Shown: positions 36,553-48,501 of the stretch, in pieces
Position numbering within the stretch: the stretch's first letter is position 1
How the letters are laid out: each line of letters begins with the position of its first letter
Source: Pomacea canaliculata
Taxonomy: Eukaryota > Mollusca > Gastropoda > Architaenioglossa > Ampullariidae
Assembly: GCF_003073045.1 (NCBI RefSeq)
Contig: NC_037600.1
Location: 15,702,352-15,766,351, forward strand
Direction of reading: 5' to 3'
DNA: 64,000 nucleotides
Position numbers and translations under genes: made by a program
The notes under the pieces: generated by a model
What the model was told of the DNA's origin: nothing
What the model saw: the letters and a program-made list of their open reading frames with translations, nothing else
Databases searched by the model: none

Positions 36553-39500
36553 TCTGATGATGACGTATGAAGATGGCGGATGGGTGGTAACTACTTGATT
36601 TTCGGTCCTGCCTGATGGGTCATTGCTGCTTACCGAGGCTTCGCTGTCACCTTTAATTTGTAGTGTGCCTGGCTGCAACAGCTTGGTTGTGCTGCTCTTT
36701 CACTCTGGTGACCTCGGTTTTGGTTCTGTTATGTGGGAGTGGTTCAGTGGTGACCGTTCTGTGCAGATTCATCTTTACCTTCGTTCAGTGGATTGTTTGT
36801 CGTCGTTCTGCTTTAGACCGATCATGTGTGAATATATGTGATATACTGATATACTGATCTGCGAGTGAATTTTCTCGGAGTGTGGTGCCTGCAGACGGTG
36901 GTTGTGGATATGTGGTCTTATTTTCCTTTATTAACATTTATTTTTGTTTGTACTTCAGTACCTCGTCCACAGCGTTTCTACGTCAGAGTACATTGTCGTC
37001 ACTGCTGACATCACCATATGACGGAGTAAAACATCGAAATGTAACACTGACCCACTTCAGGCTGAGCTTGTGCTGTGTATATCACTACCTGGTTATTGGC
37101 AATTGTTGCCCTTTCCGTCCATCCGTCCATACTTAATATAATTAATTACACCGTATACGTCACAGAAGAGGCGCTTCCCACGGGGCGACTCGGACGCGTG
37201 TGTTCAGCTGGCATAGTTTTACGTTTGTTCACCTGTTTTCAGCCTGCTGTAGGGGACTATTTTTTTCGGTTTGGAAGTTTTATGACAGAATTCAGGATGC
37301 GTGCTGTGTTGCTGCTGGACGCTTGGTGGTTGGTGGCAGTTGTTTTCTGTGCATTCAAAGTTGGTGTTGTTGCTGGCATACCGGGTCAACATGGCAACCG
37401 ATATCAAGACACTCAATCGACATACTTCTCACGTGAGATCATACTTCTTCTTCGCTCGCCTTCTGTTGACCTTCCGCCCCCTCGATTCGACTCCTTCCTG
37501 CGGAATGATTCCCGATTCTTCCACCAACTTTCAATCATCTGCACACATCAGACGCAAGCGTGGTCAGAGAGGAGGCCTACGACGGAGGTTGCGGCGTAAC
37601 ATCACCAATTCCCCCCCTCCCTAGTATCGTCCTCGCCAACACGCGCTCCATCAGGCCTAAGCCACCTAACTACAACTTGATGAGTTTGCTGCTAATGTTG
37701 CATTTATGCGAGAGTTTAGAGATGCTTGTCTGCTGTGTATTTCTGAGACCTGGTTTGATGACAAGATCAGTGATGATAGTGTTTTTCTTGATGGTTTTGG
37801 TGTGCCGTATCGCTGCGATAGAGACCCTGTAGCCACGGGCAAGCATCATGGCGGCGGTGTGTGTGTGTTCGTCAGTGAGCGTTACTGTAGCAGGGCTAAT
37901 GTGACTGTACGAAAGAGACATTGCTCGCCTGATGTGGAATTGATCTCTCTGTCACTTAGGCCCAAGTATCTGCCACGTGAGTTTGGCCAGGTGTGTATCA
38001 CTGTTGTGTATGCGCACCCGAAAGCGAACTTGTCACGCGCCGCCACGGAGATCGCCGAAGTTGTCCGATCGCTACAGACGCTTAGCCCAGATGCTCCTAA
38101 CTTTGTACTTGGTGATTTTAATAACTGTGATTTACGATCTGCTCTGCCTGCTTTCAAACAATATGTAACTTGTACTACCCGTCTTGACTGTCAACCCGAT
38201 CGTTGCTACGGCAACATACCCAATGCATTCAAATCCATCCGGCTCCCTAAAATCGGTCAGTCCGATCACAACGCTGTACATCTTATTCCTGCTACAAACC
38301 GATAGTTCAAACTAACCCCATTGTTACGCGTACTGTTCAAATCTGGTCTCACGATTCTGTTGAGCGGTTGCAGGGTTGCTTTGAATGCACCGACTGGAAT
38401 GTTTTTCTGGATTCTGCTGATGATGTCCATACTGCCACCGATGTTATTTCTGATTATATTGGTTTTTGTAAAGACATGATTATCCCAAGGAAAGTAGTGA
38501 AAATTTACCCAAACAACAAACCCTGGATTACTAGGCAACTGAAAAACACTATAAACGCTAAGAAGGTTGCATTTCAGACAGGCGATAGAATAGATAGAAA
38601 GCGGGTACAGAAAAAGCTGAGGGGAGAAATTAGAAAAGCCAAGTTAGATTATAAAGGAAAGGTAGAGAAACAGTTTGAGGGTGGGAACATGAGGGATGCA
38701 TGGAAAGGCCTGAAAATATTGACGGGTCAAAATCACCCGCTGACCAGTGCCTTCTCCATGTCCTTGGAAGAAAGAGTAGATTATGCAACAAACTGAATGA
38801 ATTTTATTGTCGCTTGAGAGGATGATGTTGGGAGGAGTTATTTAATGTGATTTCTGAATTGGAGAAGAGAGTAGGGGAGGAGCAGCATGGGAGCGAACTG
38901 GATGACTTTGTGATTGAGGAAAATGCTGTTTTATCCCTTTTTAGACGGGTGAATGTGTGGAAGGCATGTGGCCCTGATAATATTTGTGGAAGAGTGTTGA
39001 AAAAACTGTGCGACTCAGCTGTCTAGTGTTTTTACTCAGTTGTTCTCTGGTCGGTAAAGTGAGTACTGTACCAAATATCTGGAAAAAATCCATCATTTGT
39101 TCCTGTTCCTAAAACCAGAAACCCGATTGAACTAAATGATTACAGGCCCGTGGCATTGACCTCTATTGTTATGAAATGCTTCGAACGCATCATCCTTCGC
39201 ACACTTCTCTCACAGACACAACAACACCTCGATCCCTTTCAATTTGCATACAAACAGCACAGATCCACTGACGATGCCACACTCACTCTTCTGCACAATG
39301 CATACTCTCACTTAGACAGGTCTGGCTCCTATGTACACATTCTTTTCATTGATTTTTCTTCTGCATTTAATACTATACAGCCTTATCTGTTAGCTCTGAA
39401 AGTTCTTAAACTTGATGTCAGCCCCAAACTCATCCTATGGGTTGTTAACTTTCTGGTAAAACGTTCCCAGACAGTCTGTTTCCAGCATGCACTCTCCTCT

Positions 39501-40506
39501 TCCAGAAATACATCTGTTGGGAGCCCTCAGTACATGTCTCTCGCCTGTAATCTTCACCCTCTATACCAATGACTGTCGTGCACTGATTCATCTCTCTTGA
39601 TTAAATACTCTGATGATACTGCTCTCCTAGACCTCTCAAACTCACACTCTGTCTATGTTGATGCAGTAGATAAATTTCATAACTGGTTGCAAAGAAAACT
39701 ATCTTGATCTAAATGTAAAGAAAACAAAAGAGCTGGTGATTTTGATTTCAGACGCAAGAGCACTGTTATCCCTGACCTCTACATTGATGTGCCAGTTGAA
39801 CGTGTTGATCAGTACAAATATTTAGGAACTGTGATTGACGACAAACTCACTTTTAACACCAATACTGAGGTTATTCATAAGAAATGTCAATCTCGATTGT
39901 ACTGTCTACAAAAACTCCGTTCCTGATGTCAACAAAAAGTTTTAAGTGCTTTTTATAGATGTTTTCTTGAGTCTGTGTGACATTTGGATTTTATGTTGGT
40001 ATGGAGGATTGAGGGCTAGTAATAGGAATGTGTTAGATAGAGTTGTGAGTGTGAGTGGGAAGGTGATTGGGGAGAAGCAGGAGTGTCTGAGTGAGTTGTA
40101 TGCGAGCGAGTAGTACGGAAAGCGAGAGCGATTGCGAAAAGATAGTACACATGTTTTAGCTCAATATTATAACCTTCTTCCGTCCAAGAGACGTTTTATT
40201 GTACCAGAGCTCCACTGCCGGTCTCGGAATAGTTTTATACACAAGTCTGTTGTATTACTGAATAAGTGTTGGAAGGATTGTGAGTGTGAGGGTGTGGGTG
40301 TGTGGTTTTGGGAATTATAGTTTTAGTGTCTTATTTAGTCGGTATTTACATGACTGTAGTGTTTGTGTGAGATTTGATAGTTTGAGTGGAATTAAGTTGT
40401 TATTAAGTTTTTATTATAAGTTTTATTATCAGCCAGTTGTTTTACCACGTCTTTTAATTTCTCCTAGTGAGATAATAAAGTTAAATTGAATTGAATTGAA
40501 TTGAAT
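36553..40506 (+). mobile_element. near full-length CR1/L2-group LINE in P3 intron 4
   Basis: Comparison with P2 intron 4 places the insertion after GTCACCTTTATT and before ATTTAATAAACG, with a possible 5-bp TTATT target duplication. An endonuclease domain lies at about 37640-38305 (ISETWFDD, then GGGVCVFVSER, LGDFNNCDLRSA and SDHNAVHLIP). Reverse transcriptase motifs follow at 39140-39950: LNDYRPVALTSIVMKCFER, LDPFQFAYKQHRSTDDA, HILFIDFSSAFNTIQP and a YSDDT catalytic box near 39608, then KYLGTVIDDKLTF. The C-terminal region LLPSKRRFIVPELH precedes a tail of TTGAA repeats (from about 40485). At least four frame changes or stops separate these parts, so it is inactive. No ORF1 was recognised in 36.6-37.6 kb. 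Clade within CR1/L2/Rex1 is uncertain. Confidence 0.85.
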
Positions 40507-41412
40507 TGAATTATTTAATAAACGTTTACTTACTATTTTAGAAATGTTCACTGAAAGGTGTGTCACATTATTTCTATTTGTTCCGTGTAAAGATTCTCAC
40601 ACAAGCAGTAGATTAACAACCGTTGTTAAAATTAATGTATACTCGATACTGTGAATGAAATCACTGTGTTTAGTTACGTCAGATGCTCCAATACAATGTT
40701 CCCCTGGCGGTCGACATCACAAGAGGAGTTGCGCGCTCACCGCGAGGCTGCAGCACGTGACTGGCAGACGTTCCTCCTCCACAGAGCAGCAGAACTCAAA
40801 CCAGGTGAGTAGGTGGAAGTTACGTGTCTGTTATCATTCGGATTGTTATGTGCAGAGAGGGAGTGAAGAAAAGAAAGAAGCTGAGATGTGGTATTTCTCG
40901 TGATGTCTCGTGTCCAATGGTGTCTTGTTCCTGACGTCTTGTGTGTGTCGTTTGTCCCACGTCACTTGAAGCAGAAAATGACGTCATATATAAGAGAAAA
41001 GCAGTTGCTCTCAAAATGGCCAACTAAGTGGGAAAACAACCGTCTTCGTCCGCCATCTTCTTTATAACTCTCTCAGTGACAGTCCTCTGAACTTGTGCCT
41101 CTTCGATTCGATTCATCTATAAATCTCTTCATCATCATCCTCGTGTGTGTGTGTGTAATACGTCATGCCTACGGAAGGTAAGTGTACGCTCGTCAATTAC
41201 AATGCTGCTATTGGGATATGATGAGAATGATGATGAGGAGGAGGATGGATGGATGATGAGGATTGGTGATGATGAGGGGTGGATGGATGATGGTGGATGA
41301 TGATGACGTATGTGCCACTGTATGACGCAATGGTGAATATGACTCAAAATGTTCTGATGACACAATGACAGGAAGGGTAACGTTCAGTATGGGTGTGATA
41401 AACTGTGTAGAC

Positions 41413-41611
41413 CAGACCTGGGCAAAGGCCGGCCCGCGGGCCGGATCCGGACCGCCTCCTGTCTCTGACCGGCCCGCCTCCTGGCGAAGGGATAGTATAT
41501 ATACTATATATACAGTATTGGGTAAAACTGAGTTAACTATACAAGTCCGGCCCTCTACAACCATCCCAATTTCTCATGCGGCCCCTTGGGAAAATTAATT
41601 GCTCACCCCTG
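41413..41611. mobile_element. non-autonomous hAT-like element in P3 intron 5
   Basis: It starts CAGACCTGGGCAAAGGCCGG and ends GCTCACCCCTG (inward CAGGGGTGAGCAATTAA). A perfect 8-bp direct repeat GTGTAGAC flanks it (41405-41412, 41612-41619). P2 (near 31050) and P4 (near 51422) show the empty site AACTGTGTAGACGTTAAT or close to it. No coding capacity. Confidence 0.88.
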
Positions 41612-43444
41612 GTGTAGACGTTAATAGCAGTAGCTGTGTCCATAACATTGTGACTAACGACAGGACAATAATGTTAAAACAGGTGAGTAGGATGGCGATT
41701 ATGAAACATGCGTTACATCATCAACATAATAAAATAAACTCAACAATATTTGGAAGAAGCTATACGTTTTATATGTTGTTCTCCAGGTGGACTTCTTTTC
41801 GATGCTCACTCTGCTAGACTCCTGGGGAGCAACCCTCCACAGACTCGCACTTTGACCTACCCTCTCTCTGAAAACGGCAATGGAGCGGGAGAAGAAACCG
41901 CCCAAGATATTTGGACTTGTTTTGATTTGAGCTGGCAGGAATTATACGCAGAAGGATTAATTACAAAAGTGAATGAAACATGCAATATTACAATTATTCT
42001 TATTTTTACATTTGTGCCAGGTAACAGTAACTGAAAGTTTAGATACTGCATTGAACACAATTAGATTACCTTGAACCAATCTATTTCTGTTATTAGTCTG
42101 GTCATCAGTCGTGTCTGAAACTGGCTTCGCTTAGCGATGTTCAAAACCAAATCAGTGTATATTTCCAAGAAACATTAAGACAAAAAAATTGCAGGTTTTC
42201 AGTTGTGGATGGAGTTTTCTATTTGTCCAGATCAGTTCAGACTAAGAGCCCTCCTGAAGTAACTGTGTCCCCAAACACTCGATGTTTGAGTAGAACCTAA
42301 ATAGGTCCAAAGTCATTTATCAGGAGACACCTTTATACATATGTACCCTATAATGATTGTATTGAATTGAGATTGAGATTAAGATTATCACAGGAAAAGC
42401 TAGGGAAAAGTGAGAATAATGAAAACAAGAAACCTTTGACAACGGCAGACACGATGTAGAGTAAAGTACTACTTCTATCGAAGTAATCTTCACGAATCTT
42501 TCGAATTCTAATAATCTCTTAGAAATATTTAGGATAAAAATAAACTCAATAATGTCTTGTTATGGAAGAGGTTTCGTTTCTACAATACTGAGAAGTATTA
42601 TAACTTTCTCGATGTATGGTTGTATAAAGAATCAGAAATATTAATAATTGTGAAGGAAGAGATCAAGATTGACATTGACTCTTTCAATTTATTTTTTAGG
42701 AGGAGTTCCAGTCGTGCACTCTTCGAGCGACACTCCGGACTTTACAGGAACTAAAAGCTCCTTTCGAGAATGCCGCCATGTCTCCAGTCCCACAGGCTGG
42801 TCTTAACTTGTTAAAGGAACCACAAGAGTTTCTCACTTATTGTCCTGTCAAGACACTATGGCGACAAAAGCTACAGACTGGTCAGTGTAAACTAAATTTA
42901 ATGTTATCTCATTTTTTACCTGACAAACATACAAAGATTACTGCGTGAAAATTGTGAATTAAAATAGTAAAATACAAAATGTACAGTAAGAAATTTCACT
43001 GTATACAGTTTTTCACGAACTGGTAAAAATGAAATATATGTGTGTTTATTAAAGACCAGCCTGAACGGTTTGCGTTTTTTTATATTTTCATATTTTTTTG
43101 CGATATTAATAAGTTTTGAAACTAAGCTCAAATCGTCTTTTGACGAGAACAAAGATTTATGTGTTGTATTGTCTGTGAATATTTACTCATTTGTTGAGGG
43201 GTGCATGTATTTTTGCAGAAGGCGTTACGACAGAGATGATGTTGCTCAACTTCTCGCAAAGCATTTTATTTGTGTTGGATCGACTTTGAGGAACACTTGA
43301 GAAAACACACGACCTGCTGAGAACACTTACCCCATAATCCAACGCCTCCAGCAGACGTTCATTCAAAGAGTTGCTGCCTTGAACCCAGAGACTTTCAAAA
43401 GTGAAATTGTTGTGAGAATCCTCTCTGCACAGAAGTCAAAATGA

Positions 43445-45250
43445 CTAACTGGCAAATGTATAATACATTCTTATACTTTGCTCAGTTTCTGAAGCCACGT
43501 TTTGTCACTATTTTTAGAAACATATTTTGACGATCACGGCGCACACTAAATAAAATTGAGTACTTTTTTATCTTGCAACTGAAATTTAAATGTTCTTTGA
43601 AACTTTAAAGGTACAGTACATTAAACTGGGTGCTGATATTATAGGAATTAGACGCAGTTCCATTCATGAGAAACCCGTAACTTAACAATCATTTTGACTT
43701 TCACTGCTATTTTGACGATATCTTTTTTGCTATTCACTGACAATTGGCTATTCTGGGTTCATATCTCGTTCCTTCTCTGCGTGTGGTACCCGTGATGTAA
43801 CTGCTGTCTCCATGTTGTCTACACAATCTCTAATTGAAGCAGCTGAGGCCGACTCACGAAGTCCTGTGCAGATTTCTGAGATGAATTTCAACATAATGTC
43901 GTGTAGAGTCACATATGAAAATGAAAAGATAAATCGGCTGGTCTTCAAAAGCCACGAACCAAATTTACTTTCCGTGCCAAGGTCCATGCGTGAGACAACA
44001 ATGTCTGCAAATTGATGACTATGAAACTTTGCTACAAACCCTTTGATTATGGAGTAAAACTACTGTAGTATTAACGGTTCAAAATATAGTCTAAACAGAA
44101 TCGCAAACATTAAAGCAAAAGTAGCTTTTAGTAAAAAGAAGCCCTGTTCAGTGCTTTAAACAACCGACGCAAATAAAATCATTTTGTAGCTAAAATGGAT
44201 ACTGGTCTACACAAAGTGAACACAAAGTTCCTGTGGCTGTATCTTGAATGAAGAAGAAGATAAATAAATGACTGGAAACTCCTTAAATTTTCTACTAAAC
44301 TGTATACGTACTGCTTGTCGCTTATCCAGTGGATGGCACCGTGCAGATGATGACGTCACAAGAGTGCTAAGCAGCACCCAGCTTGTAGAATTCAGTGCCG
44401 CAGGTCAGAATGAAGACTTTGTCCATTTTCGACAGGAATGAGTCTCCATCTTCCACAATGGAAACAAAATTGTTTTCCGTAATTTAACGTGGTCGTTATC
44501 ATCTATTGTATACGTTTTTATTTTTTGTTTTCATGCAGTAAAACTTTCATCACAATATGTCTTTTTAAATCAATACAAGTATGTTTGCCAGGATGACACA
44601 AGCTTCAAACTACCGTAAATAGTTTTAAAGAGGCTGTTGAAGTCGTTTTTCTCACGGTCTTCATAAAGCACCAGGATGTTCAGGAAAAATAATTGTAAAA
44701 AGAGAGTGCAACATCAATCTGTAACTAATTTAATTTTGGTTATTTGACAAGTTTAAAGTAATAAACATTTTACTAGCTCGTGAAAAACTGTATACAGCAT
44801 AGTTCTTTACATTTTCTGTTCTGCTATTTTAATTCAAAATTTTCAAGTAAAACTCATTCCAGAGAATAGTGTTTTTCAGGTAAAAAAAAAATACTAGATT
44901 ACATGAAATTTAGTTTACACTGACCGACCTGTAACTTTTGTCATCACAATGTGCAACCATAACCAGAACTTATAACCAAATATCAGATCAGGTAACTTAA
45001 TAAATCAATATCTAAACCTTTTAAAAAAAAATAAACAAAGAAGGTGGCAAACCATACAAATATGCCAGGTTTATAAAGACAAAATTAATATCAAAAAGAA
45101 AACTGAAGATCCTTTATCAATATAAACTGATATAGTACCTAGAGCTAAAAAGAAGTCTAGACATACGGGATCTTGTAACCAGTACAATACACCAACACAA
45201 GTGTAATTGCAACATGTTGGCAACAATGTTTTTATTAATATAACGGTGCG
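43445..45250 (-). pseudogene. minus-strand relic exons 3, 4 and part of 7 of a SABATH-type gene
   Basis: On the minus strand 44690..44608 reads LNILVLYEDREKNDFNSLFKTIY and ends at a GTAGTT donor, matching exon 3. Bases 44440..44303 give SKMDKVFILTCGTEFYKLG, CDVIICTV and HWISDK, matching exon 4 but with a stop and a frame change. Bases about 44955..44915 (TGATGACAAAAGTTACAGGTC) match the 3' end of exon 7. The exon 7 piece is upstream of exon 3, so the relic is rearranged. Exons 1, 2, 5, 6 and 8 are not seen. It is opposite in strand to its neighbours P3 and P4. Confidence 0.6.
43748..43987 (-). other. unassigned open frame repeated downstream of P4
   Basis: An 80-codon frame (FSFSYVTLHDIMLKFISEIC, then LRESASAASIRDCVDNME) has coding-like composition. 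A degraded copy of the same DNA lies at about 53740-53930, downstream of P4, so it belongs to the duplicated unit. I do not recognise a family; it does not match any exon of the methyltransferase. Confidence 0.25.
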
Positions 45251-45359
45251 TTGTTTAGAAATTGTAGACTTAGTGACTTTGAGAAAAGTTTTAAAATTAC
45301 AAAGGTTTCTGCAGGACAGATACAGAAAAACATCGTAGGTAGTGTTGTGTGTTTGTGTG

Positions 45360-45415
45360 TGTTGTGTTGTTGTTGTTGTTGTTGTTTTGTGTTGTTGTTG
45401 TTGTTGTTGTTTACG
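45360..45415. repeat. (TTG)n microsatellite
   Basis: Two blocks of TTG units broken by TTTTGTG. Confidence 0.85.
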
Positions 45416-46297
45416 TTATTTTTGTTTTGTTTAGGCCGTTAAACGTGGCAGGACTCTTACAGGCAAATCATTTTGTTTATTTGTTTTGAAAGAACACATA
45501 ATTGTCTGACCCCGCAAGTGTGTTCGAAAGGGAGTGAGTGAGACACTACACGGTGTCGTGGCACAAACCCAACCGTGGTGATCTCTGAGTCAGCAGTGAA
45601 TGCCTCCACACCCTCTTACACAATTTTTACAGGCCAAGGACCTTTTAACACTCACTGGTCGACCTTTCTTCTGACCTATTAAGCACCTACACGACATTCT
45701 CCTTCGCAGGTCACGTGTTCTCTTAACCCCCTTTCTTAACCCCCGTGCACTATTAGCGATTTTAGTAAGTGAATCAGCGACACCACCCCGTCCGCTCCTT
45801 GTAAGGAAGAACAACAAAAATATAATTTCTGACGAAGTGTGAATTACCCTTAGACAGAAGAAGACACATTCCCCGGAGCAACCTATCTAACGACATGAGT
45901 CTAGCTCCTCCAATGCCACCATTAAAGACAGTACCCAGCATATAAAACGTCCACAGAAAGTGATACCCGTGAAATCCCTTTGACGTCATCCGATTTCACT
46001 TTAGCTCTTTTAATTAGTTAATTAAATTGATTGATTAATGCAGCGTTCCTAAGTTGTACTGACCCCAGGGAACTGGGTATGAAGGGGACAGGGTATAACT
46101 CCTGCTACCCACGTCAACATAATCCTGCAGGAGAAAAATATGACAATAATCATATAGTCTCTCTCGTTCCACTACACAGCTCACGAGTCCCATCCCTCCT
46201 TTTCCCAAAACAACGGACTGTCATTTAACGTACAACAACAAAAAAATTTCTATAAAAGATCAACATGTAAATACATAAAACAAAAGGACTCCTCTTA

Positions 46298-46420
46298 AGC
46301 AGTGTTTCTCAAAGTGTTGTCCGCGGACCACTTGTAGGCCACACTCATGTCAGGTTATCCACGTCTGACAGTCATATGTCAGCAAAGTGATGTTTAAATC
46401 GCCAGATACACTAATTAGTC
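46298..46420 (+). mobile_element. hAT-like fragment
   Basis: CAGTGTTTCTCAAAGTGTTG followed by TCCGCGGACCACTTGTAGGCC is a common hAT-type terminus. A degraded copy lies at about 55739 in the next duplicated unit. No matching second terminus or target duplication was found. Confidence 0.4.
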
Positions 46421-46864
46421 CTGTCTTGTTTTTACACGAGTTTTAATTTTATCAATGCCCAACTGCTCGTTCGCATAAAAAATAGAAAGTAGCTCTCAAA
46501 CAACTGTTACCCTATCGAAACTCTGAAAAAATATAATATTAGCGAAGTGAATCATTTTATTTAGTGCTTCAGTTGTGAGTGGTGAATCATTTCATTTAGT
46601 CGTTTTGAAATATCGTGTGATGTTTTATTGTTTTTTCGTTGTAAACGTAAGTAAACTATAAATTTTGTCTTCATACTGCAGGCCTCTTCACCCGACCTTC
46701 ACTCTTCACTCCCCCAACACACACCCGCGCACCTGTCGCTAGTCGACCCACTCCCGCTCTCCTCCGGTCACGGGGCTGTCACCCGGCAAGTACTGACCCC
46801 CCATCGCCAGCCTCTACCCTCCCTGTGTGCGTGTGTGTGTGCGTGCCATCTTCCATCCTACTCA

Positions 46865-48500
46865 TATGCGACTGTAGCGAGTAGACCCTGGGTAGACTGA
46901 CCTTTTGGGGTAAATGTGTCTCATAAGTACGAGGCGGGGTCGGGGGGGTAAACGGTGCATTTGCACTAACGGAGCACTCAGGTATTTTTAACACCGTCAT
47001 CAGAAAGCTCATCTCTTTCTTTTCTGTTTTATGTTTTGTCCTCTGTTTACTTTCCGTTGTTTTCTTTTCATAAGCCATTTGGATATAAAGTGAAAACAGA
47101 AAAAAGTTGGAAGATGGTAAGCGATTTTTTTTTAGAATGTGGGTTAAGCTTCTAATGTCGGCCATGACGATTTGAGTGTAACGGTGACATACAAAGGTTC
47201 GTCTAGTATAATTTTTTTTCTTTTGGGGCGAGGGGGCTGAGGTTTTGTGTTTCGTTCTGAAATTGTCTTTTCCTGTGTAAACGTCTGTTCACTTTGAAGC
47301 ATTACACTCTGATGCAGCATTTTATAGGGTGATGGACAAGAGAAGGAAATTGAGAAGCTACTAAAAACATTTCAATTTTTTAAAAACTGGTAAAGAAGAA
47401 GACAGGCAAATTATCAATTATCAAATTCATTGCAGAAACCATACACCCCATGTCGACAGACACCACTGCCGCCGCCTTTCTCAACCATCCGTGACACGTT
47501 GTGAGCACATGTAGCATCTTCGAACCCAAACTGTTTGCATGGAGAAGCGAGACGAAGACTGCGCTCGGAAAATACCGGACAGGTCCGAAGCTCGTTCCTT
47601 CTCTAAAGTTTACTCGCACGAGGCAGTTACGGTCTTCACACACAGAGGACACGCCCTGCGTTCAGACTGCGAATGACAGTGGGTGCAACAAGTGCGATAT
47701 TCCCTACCTGATCTACGGTGAGTGGTCTATTAAAACAATTCTTTAAGTTCTCTTTTCGGAGAAGAATAGATGCTTCGTTAACGACCGATAAGTCAGTCAA
47801 TGAAATTTTATATCAGGTTGTCAATATTGATGAGTTCCGGTATCGTCTTTAGTTTGCAGCAGCATATACCTATTTTTGTTTTCACCAACCATGTGATTGG
47901 CTTTATTCGTGTCCCCATGTACCTCGTCACCTTTGTTATCATATCGCTCGTCAAGGAGTCGCTCAATGTGAACAAAGGTCAGCTCGTGGCTTTCCATGGG
48001 CAGTGAGCTGAGTGGATTTTTTTTTATTTAAATCATTTTCTTTTGTAATCCTTTTCCCTTAACTTATAAATCACGTGCCCCAAGATACACGGCAGGACGG
48101 CCTGCGGGAGTAGAGCAAAGAATACCAGCTGCACAGGGACAAACACCTGTAATTATCAAGTGAGATCAACCTCTTTTTTACGCGTCTCACAGAACTACCC
48201 CTTCCTACCTTGTAAACCCCTCTCCCACAATTACTCACGTGCTTATTCCTACACTGCGCTAACAAAAAACATGCTTGTAATAGCATAAGTAGCATCAAAA
48301 ATAGTAATAGGGACGAATCAACAGCTTGTTTACTTGTACAGAGCAATACGTAGTAGCATAATATCATTCGCAAGTTTTTACTTGAGCAGCGTTTGCTTTC
48401 CTGTTGCAGACAGCAGACGAGTTTCACAAGCTCCTTGAACATTCCCTGTGAGTGGTATAGTGCAGTATGTGGCTCTCTTCACACCTGAGGGCGCTGGTAA
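46865..48500 (+). promoter_or_regulatory. upstream module of P4
   Basis: The block order is the same as before P2: ACTGTAGCGAGTAGACCCTG at 46869, ATACCGGACAGGTCCGAAGC near 47570, ACCTGATCTACG|GTGAGTGG with GT at 47718, CTTATAAATCACGTGCCCC near 48064, and the GCTTTCCTGTTGCAG acceptor-like site ending 48409. TATAAA followed by a CACGTG E-box could be the core promoter. The donor and acceptor pair could remove a 5' leader intron. Confidence 0.5.
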
Positions 48501-48501
48501 G

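Larger units (their letters stand above)
33991..43444 (+). pseudogene. SABATH-type methyltransferase copy P3, broken by insertions
   Basis: Exon 1 is 33991..34175 plus 34699..34796, split by a Tigger element. The other exons are 35553..35651, 35877..35975, 36087..36225, 40674..40804, 41787..41968, 42700..42880 and 43219..43444. Exons 2-7 are full length with sound splice sites and close to P2 (FTIGDYGTCDGS, NDYNSLFKTIY, RDWQTFLLHRAAELKPGG). Exon 8 is 226 bp against 230, with several single-base gains and losses that destroy the frame. Intron 4 carries a 4 kb LINE and intron 5 a 199-bp hAT element. The exon 1 insertion truncates the frame at FQY followed by an Arg and a stop. Exon 8 damage may be partly base-call error; the Tigger insertion is clean and real-looking. 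Confidence 0.85.

Noticed and set aside
37075-37599. Possible LINE ORF1 of 174 codons
   Set aside because: No zinc knuckle, RRM or coiled-coil features are visible, and overlapping frames are equally open; only the endonuclease and reverse transcriptase parts are supported.
46779-47165. A 128-codon minus-strand frame
   Set aside because: It overlaps the shared upstream module, is not kept open in the paralogous modules, and contains a simple repeat (Thr-His run).
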